The translations under genes were made by a program, and so were the position numbers. Below the pieces are notes generated by a model. The model was not told where the DNA came from. It worked only from the letters and a program-made list of their open reading frames with translations, and made no database searches. A stretch of DNA of 6,298 bases from an uncultured Prevotella sp. (GTDB lineage: Bacteria > Bacteroidota > Bacteroidia > Bacteroidales > Bacteroidaceae). Numbering within the stretch: position 1 is the first letter of the stretch; each line of letters starts with the position of its first letter. Positions 6,073-6,298 of the stretch are shown here, one piece after another. The DNA lies in the NCBI GenBank assembly GCA_938023885.1, contig CALJCU010000405.1, positions 1-6,298 on the forward strand, read 5' to 3'.

Positions 6073-6104
6073 CAAAGATACAAAAGAAAATATAAACAGG
6101 AAAG
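6073..6104 (-). promoter_or_regulatory. Putative promoter of the sigma factor gene
   Basis: On the minus strand TATCTTTG (6080-6073) fits TAnnTTTG exactly. The -33 position, about 20 bases upstream, shows only TTTC. The -7 box lies 41 bases before the ATG, giving a leader of about 35 bases. The weak -33 box is compatible with low or regulated expression. Confidence 0.4.
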
Positions 6105-6107
6105 TTT

Positions 6108-6140
6108 TTTGCAGTATTTTTCAACAAATGCTTAACTTTG
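6108..6140 (+). promoter_or_regulatory. Putative promoter of the divergent plus-strand gene
   Basis: TTTG at 6108-6111 and TAACTTTG at 6133-6140 match both halves of the Bacteroidetes vegetative promoter, with 21 bases between them. Transcription would begin near 6147 and leave a leader of about 90 bases before the ATG at 6236. This is the best promoter match in the window. Confidence 0.6.
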
Positions 6141-6188
6141 TATAAGGAAGCAGTCTCATGAACGGTTCCTCCGGTTAATATGTTGAAG

Positions 6189-6216
6189 AGTGCCTACCAC
6201 GGGGTGTTACTGCACT
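6189..6216 (+). promoter_or_regulatory. Possible stem-loop in the leader of the plus-strand gene
   Basis: AGTGC (6189-6193) pairs with GCACT (6212-6216). Inside, TA/TA and CAC/GTG pairs close a GGG loop, with small mismatches between the segments. It ends about 20 bases before the ATG, so it could affect translation or RNA stability. It matches no riboswitch class I know. Confidence 0.3.
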
Positions 6217-6235
6217 GATATATAATAACGCAAAA

Positions 6236-6298
6236 ATGAAAACCGACATGAACAAAAAATTAGTGATGAATGTCACTTTTTGTCTCCTCACCCTACCC
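6236..6298 (+). CDS. Start of an exported protein, cut by the right edge
   Basis: Twenty-one codons are visible from the ATG at 6236-6238: MKTDMNKKLVMNVTFCLLTL and P. Lysines followed by a hydrophobic run have the shape of a signal peptide, so the product is probably exported. A second in-frame ATG at 6248 (MNKKLVM...) would give a more standard signal n-region and is an alternative start. The gene is divergent from the sigma factor and has a good promoter match, so it may be under separate control. Too little is present to name a family; a SusC-type receptor or other envelope protein is possible from context only. Confidence 0.5.
   Translation, partial: MKTDMNKKLVMNVTFCLLTLP

Noticed and set aside
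1..6298. Insertion sequence, CRISPR array, tRNA or other RNA gene
   Set aside because: No transposase sequence, terminal repeats, regularly spaced direct repeats or cloverleaf sequence could be seen on either strand.

Overview
The window looks like part of a Bacteroidales (Prevotella/Bacteroides-type) chromosome. Three things point there: a moderate-GC coding region with AT-rich gaps, promoter-like sites of the Bacteroidetes form TTTG-N~20-TAnnTTTG without Shine-Dalgarno sites, and a polysaccharide-utilisation-locus (PUL) gene set. That set is an ECF sigma factor, a surface lipoprotein with Ig-like repeats, a GH92 alpha-mannosidase and a large GH2 beta-glycosidase with discoidin modules. The pairing of GH92 with GH2 suggests that the ancestral locus acted on mannose-containing glycans such as N-glycans; this is inference.

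Layout, all on the minus strand and read from right to left: ECF sigma factor (6031-5519, recognition helix of region 4 missing); the orphan 3' end of an unidentified gene (about 5558-5442); a lipoprotein (5412-4855, last repeat cut short); a GH92 remnant (4836-3729, two internal deletions and a frameshift); a 229-base gap with a putative promoter and small palindromes; and the GH2 gene (3499 to beyond the left edge), whose frame is open for about 1,166 codons except for two nonsense codons. At the right edge a plus-strand gene begins (6236 onward) with its own promoter-like sequence and a roughly 90-base leader, divergent from the sigma gene.

The main observation is that every minus-strand gene is damaged. 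The sigma factor, lipoprotein and GH92 each carry an abrupt join where conserved family sequence stops, and the large enzymes carry frameshift or nonsense changes. No SusC, no recognisable SusD and no FecR-type anti-sigma gene lies where a PUL would have them. The simplest reading is a glycan-utilisation locus collapsing through several short-homology deletions plus point mutations. A chimeric metagenome assembly is the main alternative and must be excluded first. I see no RNA gene, CRISPR array, insertion sequence or defence system. The deletion chain is the unusual feature here; nothing supports a new functional system.
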